Of a stretch of DNA of 64,000 nucleotides, positions 54,095-63,352 are shown piece after piece. The first letter of the stretch is position 1; each line of letters opens with the position of its first letter. The notes under the pieces are model-generated. The model did no database searches. It was given only the letters and a program-made list of their open reading frames with translations, and had not been told where the DNA came from. The translations under genes and the position numbers were made by a program. The stretch is from Bog-532 sp963830385 (GTDB lineage: Bacteria; Actinomycetota; Actinomycetes; Streptosporangiales; Streptosporangiaceae): the NCBI GenBank assembly GCA_963830385.1, contig CAWHMD010000007.1, positions 71,270 through 135,269 of the forward strand, in the 5' to 3' direction.

Positions 54095-55803
54095 CCGGTC
54101 ACCGCCGCCGCCCGCTCCCGAGGGGCCGGTGATACCAGCGTCCCGTGGTCCAGGCAGAGGACCCGGCCGCCGCTCCCGGCCGCCCAGCCCTGGCCGTGGC
54201 TGATCACGATGACGGTCCGGTCGGCGAGCTCGGTGTCCAGGGCCGCGGCGATCAGGCGGGCACCGGCCGGATCCAGATGAGCGGCGGGCTCGTCGAGGAG
54301 CAGCAGGGGAGCGTCGCGCAGGAAGGCCCGGGCCAGCGCGATCCGCTGACGCTGACCGGCCGACAGCCGCAGCCCGCGCTCCCCGAGCGGGGTTTCGTAG
54401 CCGCGCGGCAGTGAGCCGATGAACTCGGCGGCACCGGCCAGCTCGGCGGCCCGGCCGATGGCCGCCCGGCTCGCGCCCGGCTGGCCGAGCGCGATGTTGT
54501 CGGCCGCGCTCCCGGAGAACAGATAGGGCTGTTGCGGCACCCAAGCGATCTGCCTGCGCCACTGGGTCAGGTCCATCGCGGCTGCGTTCTCGCCGCCTGC
54601 CTCCATGGTCCCGGCCGCCGGGGCCAGGAAGCGGAGCAGCAGGGCCAGTAGCGTGCTCTTGCCCGCGCCGCTCGGCCCGGTGAGGACGATCCGCTCACCC
54701 GGCGCGACGGTCAGGGTGACCCTGGCCAGGGCCGGACGAGGGCGAGCCGGGTAGGCCGCGGTGATTTCGTCCAGCCTGATCTCGGCCACCCTCAGGTCGG
54801 CCGTCTTCGGGCGGGGGACCGGCCGGGCGGACTGGGCCGCCTGGGCCGGAACCGGCGTGTCCAGGATCTCGAACGCACGCCCGGCCGCGGCGGCCCCTTC
54901 CATGCTCGCGTGGTACTGGGCGCCGACCGCGCGCAGCGGCAGGTATGCCTCGGGGGTGAGCAGCAGTACCAGGAGTGCGGTCTCGTAGCCCAGGTGGCCA
55001 TACAGCAGGCGGAGCCCGACCTCGACCGCGACCACCGCGGTCGCCACGGCGGCGGCCAGCTCCAGGACGAGAGCGGACAGGAAAGCGACCCGCAACGCGG
55101 CCATGGTGACTTTCCGGTAGTCATCGGTGACCTTGGCGATCACGTGTTCCTGGGCCCGGGCCCGGCCGAACACCTTGAGCGTGGGCAGGCCCTCCACCAC
55201 GTCGAGGAAGTGGCCGCCGAGGATGGCGAGCAGCCTCCACTGCCGCCTGGTCTGCGCCTTGGTGTGCCAGCCGACCAGGACCGCGAATATGGGGATCAAG
55301 GGCAGCGTCACGGCGATGACCACCGCTGAGATCCAGTCGGCGGCCGCCACCCTGGCCAGCACGGCCACGGGGACCAGGACCGAGAGCACCAGTTGAGGCA
55401 GGTACCGGGCGAAATAGGGATCCAGCCCGTCCAGTCCCCGGGTGCTCAAGGTGGCGATTTCGCCGGCGCGCTGACCGCCCAGCCACCCGGGGCCCAGTCG
55501 CAGCGCCCGGGCGGTGACCGCGCTGCGCAGCTGCGACTTGACCATCGCGGCCGCCCGGAGCGCGGTGACTTCCCCGCCGTAACTCACCGCCGCGCGCGCC
55601 GCCACCACGATCAGCAGGGCCGTCAGGGTGCCCGCCAGCGTGACGGCCACGTCACCGCGAGCCGCGGCCGCCAGGGCGTGGGCGAGCAAGCCGGCCTGGG
55701 CCAGGATCAGCACTGTTCCGGCGAGTCCGAGCGCCACGGTAACGATCAGGTAACCCCGGGCGGCCCCGGCGTAACGCAGCAGCCGCGGATCAACCGGCCC
55801 GCG
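54091..55803 (-). CDS. cydD: CydD-type ABC exporter subunit, start lost at the junction (partial)
   Basis: Reading from the 5' side, homology begins at GPVDPRLLRYAGAARGYL (codons ending near 55800), which is within a few residues of the normal CydD N-terminus. Six helices and an NBD follow (LTGPSGAGKSTLLALLLRFL, LSAGQRQRIALARAFLRDAPLLLLDEPAAHLDPAGAR by ends, VIVISHGQGWA). No proper start codon or ribosome site precedes GPVDP. Upstream bases on the same strand are the antisense of an IS110 gene, so the longer open frame to 56142 is artificial. The gene has lost its first few codons and its promoter, or the contig is wrongly joined here. cydAB, usual upstream neighbours, are absent. Confidence 0.88.
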   Translation of the reverse strand, partial: RGPVDPRLLRYAGAARGYLIVTVALGLAGTVLILAQAGLLAHALAAAARGDVAVTLAGTLTALLIVVAARAAVSYGGEVTALRAAAMVKSQLRSAVTARALRLGPGWLGGQRAGEIATLSTRGLDGLDPYFARYLPQLVLSVLVPVAVLARVAAADWISAVVIAVTLPLIPIFAVLVGWHTKAQTRRQWRLLAILGGHFLDVVEGLPTLKVFGRARAQEHVIAKVTDDYRKVTMAALRVAFLSALVLELAAAVATAVVAVEVGLRLLYGHLGYETALLVLLLTPEAYLPLRAVGAQYHASMEGAAAAGRAFEILDTPVPAQAAQSARPVPRPKTADLRVAEIRLDEITAAYPARPRPALARVTLTVAPGERIVLTGPSGAGKSTLLALLLRFLAPAAGTMEAGGENAAAMDLTQWRRQIAWVPQQPYLFSGSAADNIALGQPGASRAAIGRAAELAGAAEFIGSLPRGYETPLGERGLRLSAGQRQRIALARAFLRDAPLLLLDEPAAHLDPAGARLIAAALDTELADRTVIVISHGQGWAAGSGGRVLCLDHGTLVSPAPRERAAAVTG

Positions 55804-56757
55804 ATCACGGGCTACAAGCAGATGCTCGCCTGGATGCGATCCTTCGGGCGACTTGGGTGCGTTGGCGTCGAGGCAACTGGCACCTATGGTGCGGGGCTCC
55901 TGCGTTACATGCAGAACGCCGGTGTTGACGTTCTGGAGGTCACGACACCAGACAGGCATGACCGCCGCAAGCGCGGCAAAAATGATGGCCTGGACGCCCA
56001 AAATGCCGCCCACGCAGCCTTCAGCGGCAAGCGCGTGGTCACGCCCAAGAGCCGTGACGGGATGGTCGAGTCCTTGCGTGTGCTCAAAGCCTGCAGAAAG
56101 ACCGCAGTTGCCGCCCGGCGTGTGGCGTTGCAGATGATCCAAAACACCATTGTCTGCGCCCCTGATGAACTCAGAGACGCGCTGCGCAAGATGACCCGCA
56201 TGCAGCTCGTCAGGACGCTGGCGGCCTGGCGGCCGGATTTGACCGACTACCGCAACGTGGTGTCAGCCTGCAGGATCACCCTCAAGTCGCTGGGCCGGCG
56301 TTACCTCGAATTGCACGACGAGATCGCGGACCTCGATACCATGATCGTCGCCATCATCGACGAACTGGCTCCCACTCTCGTGGCCCGGAACTCGATTGGC
56401 CACGGGATCGCCGCGCAGCTGCTACTGACAGCTGGCGACAACTCTGAGCGCCTCCATTCCGAGGCCAGCTTCGCGGCTCTTTGCGGTGTAAGCCCAGTTC
56501 CTGCGTCTTCCGGCAAGACAACCCGCCACCGCCTTAATCGAGGGGGTGATCGAGCGGCGAACAGCGCGCTCCACATCATTGCCATCGGGCGGCTCCGGAC
56601 CGATCCGCGAACCAAGGCCTACATGGCAAAGCGAACCGCTGAAGGCCATTCCAAGCTGGAGGTCATCCGATGCCTGAAACGCTACATCGCCCGCGAGGTA
56701 TTCGCCATAATCCGCCAGCGCCAATGCCAGATAAACCAGGCCCACGTGCCAGCTTGA
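55804..56757 (+). pseudogene. IS110-family transposase, N-terminus missing
   Basis: About 317 codons of an IS110/IS1111-type DEDD transposase, from GYKQMLAWMRSFGRLGCVGVEATG, through DGLDAQNAAHAAF and the C-terminal Transposase_20 part (SIGHGIAAQLLLTAGDN, EASFAALCGVSPVPASSGKTTRHRLNRGGDRAANSAL by key segments) to QINQAHVPA. Roughly the first 60-80 residues, with the first catalytic Asp, are absent: the frame runs instead into antisense cydD. It is probably inactive. The next element starts almost at once, so the right end is also trimmed. Confidence 0.88.
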
Positions 56758-57030
56758 CAAACAGAAGGGCATCCAGGGTAGCCAGTTCACCTCGCCACGG
56801 TTTACCGGGGTGTTGCAGGATGCCAAGATCCGCATTTCCATGGATGGCCGCGGTCGCTGGATGGACAACGTGTTCATTGAGCGGCTGTGGCGCAGCCTGA
56901 AATACGAGTGTGTCTACCTGCATGCGTTCGAGACCGGCTCGGAACTGCGCGCCGGGCTCTCGCAGTGGATTGGCCACTACAACCCTGCATTGGAACGCCC
57001 ATCTGTCTATGTCGTTGAAGGGAATAGGCT
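56758..57030 (+). pseudogene. IS3-family OrfB C-terminal fragment
   Basis: Starting in QLDKQKGIQGSQFTSPRF, the frame carries the second half of an IS3-type integrase core: GSQFTSPRFTGVLQDAKIRI, SMDGRGRWMDNVFIERLWRSLKYE (with the catalytic Glu in FIERLWRS) and HAFETGSELRAGLSQWIGHYN. The first two catalytic Asp residues are missing, and the tail after GHYNPALERPS does not match the family end. About 90 residues remain of ~280. It abuts the IS110 remnant on one side and overlaps the recombinase 3' end on the other. Confidence 0.85.
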
Positions 57031-59076
57031 TTGCTGATCGCGATCCGATCCCGTGCGATGTTTTGGGTTCCGACGTGCGCGATTGGTGATGGCGACGGCG
57101 GCGGCTGAGAGCAACTCGCCGCGGCTGAAGATCCAGGGACCCTGCGGCAAAGGATGAGTGGCATATATCTCGCCGCCCTCGGTTGCCAGCCGCAACGTCT
57201 TGGGCGCGACCTTCAGGAGGCGTGCGGCATCACCGAGGTTGAGCCATGGCTCGCTGCCGTCCTCGGCTGGTTTGAACACCGGGATGCGGTGATGCGATCG
57301 TAGCGCAGTGACGCGCTCGCGTGTCCAGCGATTGCCGTGGCCGGTGACGAGGCCGTTACGGTTCAGGATCCCGGCGATGAGATCATCATTGGCGATCAGC
57401 ACCAGCTGGCGCACCGCGGCGATGATATCGGCGGCGGTGCTGTTGCGCTGGCCACGCCGGCGCCGGGGCAAGCGCATTTCGCTATGCACGCCACCGACCC
57501 AATGGACGAGCAAGACGATCTCGGCTTTGTCCTGATCGATATCGGCTATCACCTCGTGGATCAGCGTGCGCACGATGCGCTTCTTCAGCCGCGCGTCTGT
57601 GGTGGGCGCCGTCCAGACCGACTTGAGGTCCGCGGCGAGGGTCGCGAGAGCGGTTGGGTGGGGGCTCAGGACAGGGCATGCCGCCTCGTGGGCGCTGATC
57701 TTGGCCTCCACCTCGGCGACCAGGGAAAGCGCCCTGTTCCAGCGCGCTTCGAGTTCGCCAGCTACGAGACGGTTGGCGGGATCCGCTGTGTCACATTGCC
57801 GGAATGCGCGGTCAGCGGCGTAACGCGCCGCCTCGAGGTCGCGCTCAAGTGCACCCTGCACTTGGTCCCGCCGCTGACTGGCGTCCTGTTCGGCGGCCAT
57901 GGCGGCGGCGATGGCGCCGGGGCCAACCACATTGCGCAGCACATCCTCGATGGCGTCGTCGACACGCAGACCACCGAAGGCGATGCAGCGCGGCTCGCCG
58001 TTATCGAGCCAACCGCGGCTGCAACTGTAGCGCGGAATGCTGTGATTTGTGCCTGTGTATCGCAGCGTCAGCTTGCGCCCGCACCGGCGGCAACGGATCA
58101 GCCCGGCCAGCAACGCACTCCCGTGCTTGGGTGCGCCGTGATGGCGGCTGCTGGGCAGATTGCGGCTCACCATGGCCCTGATCGCTTCAGCCTTCTCCCA
58201 GCTGACATAGCCCTTGTGGGCATCCGGCACGAGCGCCAGCCATTCGCCACGCGCCTTGCGGCGCATCGTCGTGCCGGCGCCCCCCGCATTGTAGGCAGGC
58301 ATGCTGGCGGTCTTACCATAAGCGTAGGCGCCGCCGTAGATGGGGTTTGCGATCATCCGGTGGATGGTGGCGTATGTGGGACGGCGCCAGGCGATATCGC
58401 CGCCGGGCTGCTTCACCGGCAGATCGAGACCATGCTCATGAAACCAAAGCAGGGTCTGTCGGGCGCTGCCCAATTCCTCAACCTTGTCGAAGACCAGCGT
58501 AATGGCCTCCTGGACGCGCCGGTCCGGATCCTTCTCGTATCGATCGCTCGCTTTCACGAAACCGACTGGCGCCGCGACGACCAGCTCCCCACGGCGGGCC
58601 TTCTCGTAACGGGCCGACAGCGAGCGTTGGCGAAGCAGGTCGAGCTCATACTCGCTGAGGCTGCCCTTCAAACCGAGCAGCAGTCGATCATTGCCATGAC
58701 GCGGCGCATAGACCGCCTCCTGGTCGACGAGCACCGTGTCGACGACGCGGCACATCTCAATCAGCTGCTGCCAATCGCGGCTGTTGCGGGCAAAGCGGGA
58801 GACCTCACGCGCACAAACCGCGCCGACTTTGCCGAGACAGACCTCCGCAACCATGCGCTCGAAGCCGGCCCGCGCGACGCCACCCGCCGCCGAGCGCCCC
58901 AGGTCGTCATCAATCACCTCGATCTCGGACCAGCCAAGCGCGGTCAGGCGCGTTTGCATGGCATATTGCAGGAGCCCGCTCTCCCGGTTGTGCAGCACCT
59001 GATGGGCGGAGGACTGACGAACATAGAGCACCGCCTTGCGCGCCAGATGATGGGGCTGGATCTTGTCAGCGATCAT
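57007..59076 (-). CDS. Large serine recombinase
   Basis: The 689-residue protein has an N-terminal resolvase domain with nucleophile Ser22 (VLYVRQSSAHQV), DDDLGRSAAGG and VCAREVSRFARNSRDWQQL. The Recombinase domain follows (PVGFVKASDRYEKDPDRRVQEAI, TIHRMIANPIYGGAYAYGKT), then a zinc ribbon (LAGLIRCRRCGRKLTLRY, with CRRC and a later Cys pair) and a helical C-terminus that includes HTH-like LNLGDAARLLKVAPKTLRLATEGGE. ATG 59076 is chosen because MIADKIQPHHLARKAVLYVRQSS is the conserved N-terminus. Such proteins excise or integrate circular elements. Upstream are two small genes of its usual cassette. No attachment sites could be recognised. Confidence 0.93.
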   Translation of the reverse strand: MIADKIQPHHLARKAVLYVRQSSAHQVLHNRESGLLQYAMQTRLTALGWSEIEVIDDDLGRSAAGGVARAGFERMVAEVCLGKVGAVCAREVSRFARNSRDWQQLIEMCRVVDTVLVDQEAVYAPRHGNDRLLLGLKGSLSEYELDLLRQRSLSARYEKARRGELVVAAPVGFVKASDRYEKDPDRRVQEAITLVFDKVEELGSARQTLLWFHEHGLDLPVKQPGGDIAWRRPTYATIHRMIANPIYGGAYAYGKTASMPAYNAGGAGTTMRRKARGEWLALVPDAHKGYVSWEKAEAIRAMVSRNLPSSRHHGAPKHGSALLAGLIRCRRCGRKLTLRYTGTNHSIPRYSCSRGWLDNGEPRCIAFGGLRVDDAIEDVLRNVVGPGAIAAAMAAEQDASQRRDQVQGALERDLEAARYAADRAFRQCDTADPANRLVAGELEARWNRALSLVAEVEAKISAHEAACPVLSPHPTALATLAADLKSVWTAPTTDARLKKRIVRTLIHEVIADIDQDKAEIVLLVHWVGGVHSEMRLPRRRRGQRNSTAADIIAAVRQLVLIANDDLIAGILNRNGLVTGHGNRWTRERVTALRSHHRIPVFKPAEDGSEPWLNLGDAARLLKVAPKTLRLATEGGEIYATHPLPQGPWIFSRGELLSAAAVAITNRARRNPKHRTGSDRDQQSLFPSTT

Positions 59077-59314
59077 GACCGGCCTCCGTCGCGGGACGGG
59101 TCTGGTTCCGATCGGCATGGTCCAGCAGCAGGCGCGCCATCAGCTCGGTCAGCGTGCGCCGCGTCTCCCCTGGCAGGTCCAGCCATGTCGGCGCGCCGAT
59201 CGCGGTGCCGCAGGCGCCGCCGAACAGCTCCATCTGACGCGGCGGGCGTCTGCGGGCGCGCACGGCGTCGTCCTGTCTCGCCGGCGCAGGATGCCTCGCT
59301 GTTCCTGGCGACAT
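59066..59314 (-). CDS. Small accessory protein of the recombinase cassette
   Basis: The 82-residue protein, ending PPRQMELFGGACGTAIGAPTWLDLPGETRRTLTELMARLLLDHADRN (by ends), matches the short MELFGG...W..LP...R..LT.LMA.LLL.HA pattern seen before serine recombinases of this type in proteobacteria (from memory of such loci). It overlaps the recombinase start by 11 bases, suggesting coupled translation. Function unknown; it may be a recombination directionality or accessory factor, which is only inference. Confidence 0.65.
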   Translation of the reverse strand: MSPGTARHPAPARQDDAVRARRRPPRQMELFGGACGTAIGAPTWLDLPGETRRTLTELMARLLLDHADRNQTRPATEAGHDR

Positions 59315-59807
59315 CGACTCCTCCCCGATTCTCTTCGCGAGAGAGCCGTGATGCGCCCGAACGGGGGACGGTCGCCGATGCCGCTCGCCCTATTGGCGCA
59401 ACAACCAGGAGGTCCACCAATGCCGAGAGCGCGGCGACGCTGACGCGGGGTGTGGCGGAAAGCGCCATGCACTCCGCACAGGCCGCCCGGTCGAACATCC
59501 ACTCGGGGATCTCCAGCCCCCGCTCAGCTTGGGAACCGCTCAACGTGCAGCGGAAAACGACGCCACCGCCCCGTGCGATCGCCTCGTGGACGAAAACCGA
59601 CATGCCTGCCCACGGGTGCCACCCATACAAAAGCTCCCAGGAACTCGTCCCGTGGGCATTCTTGAACCGTGTTCTACAATGCCCGGCGGCCGCATTCGGC
59701 TCTGGCTGGACGCACGCCCAATGAGGCATACGGCGCAACAGAGATGGAGAGATTGGCGGCGTGACGACACCCTGAACCGAGCTTATCGCAGCCGCCAAAC
59801 TGTCCAA
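59073..59807 (-). CDS. DUF5372-like protein of the recombinase cassette
   Basis: The recognisable part is LLYGWHPWAGMSVFVHE, VVFRC, GLEIPEWMFDRAACAECMAL and TPRVSVAALSALVDLLV (about 59400-59640). It is a WHP...-G...IP.WM.D..AC pattern of the small proteins that start such recombinase cassettes, often annotated DUF5372. The frame continues through the small accessory gene to 59073, an overlap of ~240 bases. The first ~45 codons look non-family, so the true start is probably near 59690. Boundaries are therefore loose. Confidence 0.5.
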   Translation of the reverse strand: MDSLAAAISSVQGVVTPPISPSLLRRMPHWACVQPEPNAAAGHCRTRFKNAHGTSSWELLYGWHPWAGMSVFVHEAIARGGGVVFRCTLSGSQAERGLEIPEWMFDRAACAECMALSATPRVSVAALSALVDLLVVAPIGRAASATVPRSGASRLSREENRGGVDVARNSEASCAGETGRRRARPQTPAASDGAVRRRLRHRDRRADMAGPARGDAAHADRADGAPAAGPCRSEPDPSRDGGRS

Positions 59808-61005
59808 GGAGAGGGGACCATCTCAGAAAGCCAAGTCCGATGATGCGCGCGGGAATGCCCCGCAGCAGCGGCGTGGCCGCGACGGCCCGCATCAGCACAG
59901 GCGGAGCGGCGGGGCTGGTTCTGCCGAGAGCGGGGCGGAGAATGCGATCCTGAATCAGCACCTGCATGCGCTGTGTCATTCGTGTCGGCCATCGCGACGC
60001 CGCTGCACGGCGGCGAGCTCGGCGTCGCCCACGCGTCGCTCCTGAAGCGGCGCGGCAAGGATGTTCGCTGCGGCCACCGCGTCCTGGATCGCGAGGTTGA
60101 TCCCGACCCCGCCGACTGGGGACATCGCGTGGGCTGCGTCGCCGATGCAGAGCAGGCCCGGCCGCCACCATTTGGCCATCCGGTTCACCGCGACGGTCAG
60201 CAGCTTCACGTCGTCCCAGGTCCCGATGGCGTCGACCCGGTCGGCAGCTCGGGCTGGAGCGCGGCGATCTCGGCGCGAAACGCTCGATGCCGCGATCGTG
60301 GCGTTCGTCGAGCGAACCTTTTGGGATCACAAAGCCGCACTGCCAATGCGTCGCCGCGATTGATCAGGACCAGCAGCTTGCCGCTGTCGAAGCGGCCGAA
60401 TGTCTCGGCGCTGTCCCGCGGCGCGCGCGGGAGCCGGAACCACAGCACGTCGATCGGCGCGCCGACCTCGTCACTCCATCCCCGCTGCGTCGCGCAGTGT
60501 CGAGTGCCTTCCGTCGGCCGCGACGACGAGATCGGCGCGGATCTTCGACGGTCCCTCGGGGCCATGCCCGCTTATGCCGACGACGCGGCCGCCTTCCTCG
60601 ATCGGCGCCGACGGCTGTGGTGCTCATCCGCAGCGTGAAGCGCGGCAGCTCCGCGCCGCGTCCGGCGAGGAAATCGAGGAAGTCCCATTGCGGCATGAAG
60701 GCGATGAACTTGCACCGGCCGGGCAGATGCGAGAAGTCGGCGACTGCGACTTCGCGCGCCGATGCGGGCGGACAGGTGCTCCGCCTGCTGGTGCGGCAGC
60801 GCCAGGAAGCTCATCGAGAAGGCCGAGCTCGTGCATCACCCGAGCGTCGAGGGGTGGATCGTGTCGCCCCGGAAGTCGCGGAGGAAGTCGCCGTGCTTTT
60901 CGAGCACGATCACATCGACGCCGGCGCGGGCCAGCAGAAAGCCCAGCATCATCCCGCCGGTCCGCCGCCGGCGATGCAGCAGGTGCTTGCCTCGGGCATT
61001 CCCAT
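59800..61005 (-). pseudogene. FAD-dependent monooxygenase pseudogene (UbiH/PHBH type)
   Basis: On the minus strand, ATG 61005 after TTGGAGGAA begins MGMPEASTCCIAGGGPAG (FAD GxGxxG). It shifts frame near 60957 into MMLGFLLARAGVDVIVLEKHGDFLRDFRGDTIHPSTL, shifts again near 60840 (MHELGLLDE, FLALPHQ), and continues in pieces: MPQWDFLDFLAGRG, DVLWFRLPRAPRDS, and the second FAD motif WRPGLLCIGDAAHAMSPVGGVGINLAIQDAVAAANILAAPL (by ends) at ~60050-60160. The last piece ends around RIIGLGFLRW near 59820. At least five single-base shifts. It has lost function if the sequence is correct. The substrate is unknown. Confidence 0.85.
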
Positions 61006-61051
61006 TTCCTCCAAGTTCAGGATAGCAGCCCTGGCCTGGAGGTGGATCGTG

Positions 61052-61950
61052 ATGTTCGAGGTGCGGCTTTACGACAGTGTCGGATCCACGAACGACGAGG
61101 CGCGGCATCTCGCGCAAGGCTGGCGCCGCGCACTGCACGGTCGTTGCCGCGCGCCAGCAGACCGCCGGCCGGGGCCGGGTCGGGCGAGGCTGGATCAGTC
61201 CGCCGGGGAACCTCTATGTCTCGGTTCTGCTGCGGCTCGATCTTCCCCCGGCGCGGGTTGCCGAGCTGTCCTTCGTCGCTGCCCTGGCGGTGGCCGACAT
61301 GGTGGATGCGTTCCTTTCCCCAGGCTCCCGGGCGATGCTGAAATGGCCGAATGACGTGCTCGTGGGCGGCGGGAAAATCTCCGGCGTTTTGATCGAACAG
61401 CTGGACGAGGCGACGATCATGGGTATCGGCGTGAATATCGCCCACGAGCCGGCGGGCACGCCGTATCCGGCCACGTCCCTGGCGCGGGAGAGAGGGGGAG
61501 GCCTGACCGCGCCATCCGTCGAGACCTGCCGAAACGCTCTCCTCGCGGCTTTCGCCACGTGGCTCGACACTTGGCTGAACGCTGGCTTCGGCCCTATCCG
61601 CGCCGGCTGGCTCGTCCCCGAGCCCACCCGCTGGGCACATCCCTGCGCGCCGGTCAGAGAGACGGCACTTTCGCCGGCCTCGATCACGATGGCGCCCTCA
61701 CCAATCCCCTCATTTTTATGAGGCACGATCAGTATGTTGAGGCTGACCACCCTGCAACCGGGCGGCGTTTGGCCGGCCTTCCTTTTCGGCGGCGGGGTTG
61801 TCACCCCCCGCCCGACGGTTTATCTGAAGCCCGCCCCTCCCCCTCCCCGCCAAGCCAGTAAGGGGGAGAGGATAGCATGGCGCCCTCTTGCTCGGAACCC
61901 CCGACGGCCTGTGGCGCATTGTGGCCGGAGAGGTGTCTCCAACCTTAGCG
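61052..61950 (+). pseudogene. birA: Biotin-protein ligase pseudogene
   Basis: ATG 61052 begins FEVRLYDSVGSTNDEARHLAQ. One extra base near 61119 shifts it to AAHCTVVAARQQTAGRGRVGRGWISPPGNLYVSVLL (by ends), the biotinyl-AMP loop (GRGRVGR). MLKWPNDVLVGGGKISGVLIE then gives the catalytic Lys region. A second shift near 61610 precedes AHPLGTSLRAGQRDGTFAGLDHDGAL. A 177-base insertion then separates it from LLGTPDGLWRIVAGEV (61885-61935). No N-terminal HTH, so a group I ligase without repressor domain. It is divergent from the monooxygenase pseudogene. Biotin ligase is essential, so another copy must exist if this is real. Confidence 0.86.
61700..61887. mobile_element. 177-bp MITE-like insertion in birA with 11-bp target duplication
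   Basis: ATGGCGCCCTC occurs at 61689-61699 and again at 61877-61887. Removing 61700-61887 restores birA exactly (GLDHDGAL joined to LLGTPDG in frame). The element proper, 61700-61876, has no coding capacity. It has a small hairpin near its left end (CCTCAT-TTTT-ATGAGG) and a C-rich/G-rich pair near the right end (CCCCTCCCCCTCCCC ... GGGGGAGAGG). It is a non-autonomous insertion; the family is unknown. Confidence 0.8.
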
Positions 61951-62010
61951 ACCCCCGCCACCCTCCATAAGGCGCACCGGCTCAGGAAACGCGACAAACT
62001 CCTCATCGCC

Positions 62011-62430
62011 CTAACCACCCGTCCGGAACGTCAAGACGGCGAACACGCCGTCGCGGTCGAGCGGCGTCAGCGGGTGGTGCCACACATCGGCGTGGTAGGT
62101 GACTGACTGCCGGCCGCTCGCGCAAAGGCGCGCGCCTGTGTCATATCGGGGCCGCCCGCCGGCGCGTGCGGCGCGACAACAACGAGATAGCGAGCCACAT
62201 CGATCGGCACGAAGCTTTGCGAGGAGTAGCTGTGCCGCTCCATGACCGTCGCGATCAGTGGCAATGCCGTCCGCCAACAGTGGCGAAGTCGAGATGGGGC
62301 CGGGCTTCCGCCCGCGAATTCCGCAACTCATCGACAGGCTGCGGCGACCTTCCGCGGCGCTGTACTCCACCACAGTTCCAAAAGGCGCGAAAGCCGCCTC
62401 GGAAATCGGAACAACCGGAACCTCATGCAT
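62011..62430 (-). pseudogene. allA: Ureidoglycolate lyase pseudogene
   Basis: ATG 62430 begins MHEVPVVPISEAAFAPFGTVVEYSAAEGR. The frame breaks near 62340 and again near 62270. The remaining pieces read PLIATVMERHSYSSQSFVPIDVARYLVVVAPHAP (by ends; the family's metal/ligand segment includes MERH) and, after another shift, SVTYHADVWHHPLTPLDRDGVFAVLTF to the stop at 62011. Family length (~140-170 residues) is complete but in three or more frames. The start overlaps the puuE stop (ATGA). AllA splits ureidoglycolate into glyoxylate and urea. Confidence 0.85.
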
Positions 62431-63344
62431 GGCTTGCACCTTCCGAAGGGTGCCGTGCGAGCCAATGCCGCGCGATGTCGATCCGGCGACAAACCCAGGC
62501 ATCGCGGTGACGCGCGACATGGTCGAGGAAGCGCGCGAGCCCGGCCGCGCGGGCCGGATGGCCGATCAGCCGCGCGTGCAGGCCGACCGACATCATCTTG
62601 GCGCCGTCGCACCCTCGGCGTAGAGGAAGTCAAACGCGTCGACGTGCATGGAGGTGTAGTCCGCCGGAATGGACAGGCCGCCCCTGCCGTATTTCATGTC
62701 GTTGTTGGTCAGGCTGTACGGCACCACCAGATGCGCCTTTCCGCCAACATCCACATAATAGGGAAGCTCGTCGTTATAGGTGTCGCTGTCGTAGAGGAAG
62801 CCGCCCTTCCTCGACCAGCAGCCGCCGCGTGTTCACGCTAGGTCCATAGCGGCAGTACCATCCGAGCGGCCGCTCGCCGACCGTCCTCTGCAAGCTGGCT
62901 ACGGCGCGCGCGATGTGCTCGCGCTCCTCCGCCTCGGGCAGCCGGTAGTGCTCGACCCAGCGCCAGCCGTGGCAGCACACGTCGTACCCAGCCTCGCGGA
63001 TGGCAGCCCGAGTTCCGGGTTGCGCTCGATCGCCATGGCGCAGCCAAACACCGTCAGCGGCAAGCCACGTTCGCGGAACAAACGCAATACGCGCCAGACC
63101 CCGACACGGCTGCCGTACTCGAACATGACTCAGCGGCGAGTCGCGCTCGCCTCGCGGCACCCAGGATCGCCGACCTCGGTCAGCGTCGCCTCGGAAAACC
63201 CGTCGCCGTTGCCGACCGAGTATTCCGAGCCCTCCTCGACGTTGAGCACGAAATTGAGCGCGAACGCGCGCCGTCCGGCCAGTCGGCGTGCGGCGGGTTG
63301 CGGCCATAGCCGATCAGATCCCGTTCGTTATCCTTCGCGATCAT
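62427..63344 (-). pseudogene. puuE: Allantoinase PuuE (polysaccharide-deacetylase fold) pseudogene
   Basis: ATG 63344 begins IAKDNERDLIGYGRNPPHADWPDGARFALNFVLNVEEGSE (by ends). Pieces in shifting frames follow: MFEYGSRVGVWRVLRLFRERGLPLTVFGCAMAIERNPEL (~63010-63126), REAGYDVCCHGWRWVEHY (metal-binding CHGWRW), ERPLGWYCRYGPSVNTRRLLVEEG, FLYDSDTYNDELPYYVDV, and MSVGLHARLIGHPARAAGLARF to the stop at 62427. At least four frameshifts. Total length (~305 codons) is normal for PuuE, which opens the allantoin ring. Coupled to allA downstream and 8 bases after the permease gene. Confidence 0.86.
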
Positions 63345-63352
63345 GTCCCTCC

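Noticed and set aside
55393..55803. N-terminal extension of the IS110 frame, and the matching extension of cydD to 56142
   Set aside because: Both are translations of the other gene's antisense. Homology to each family stops at ~55,800-55,804.
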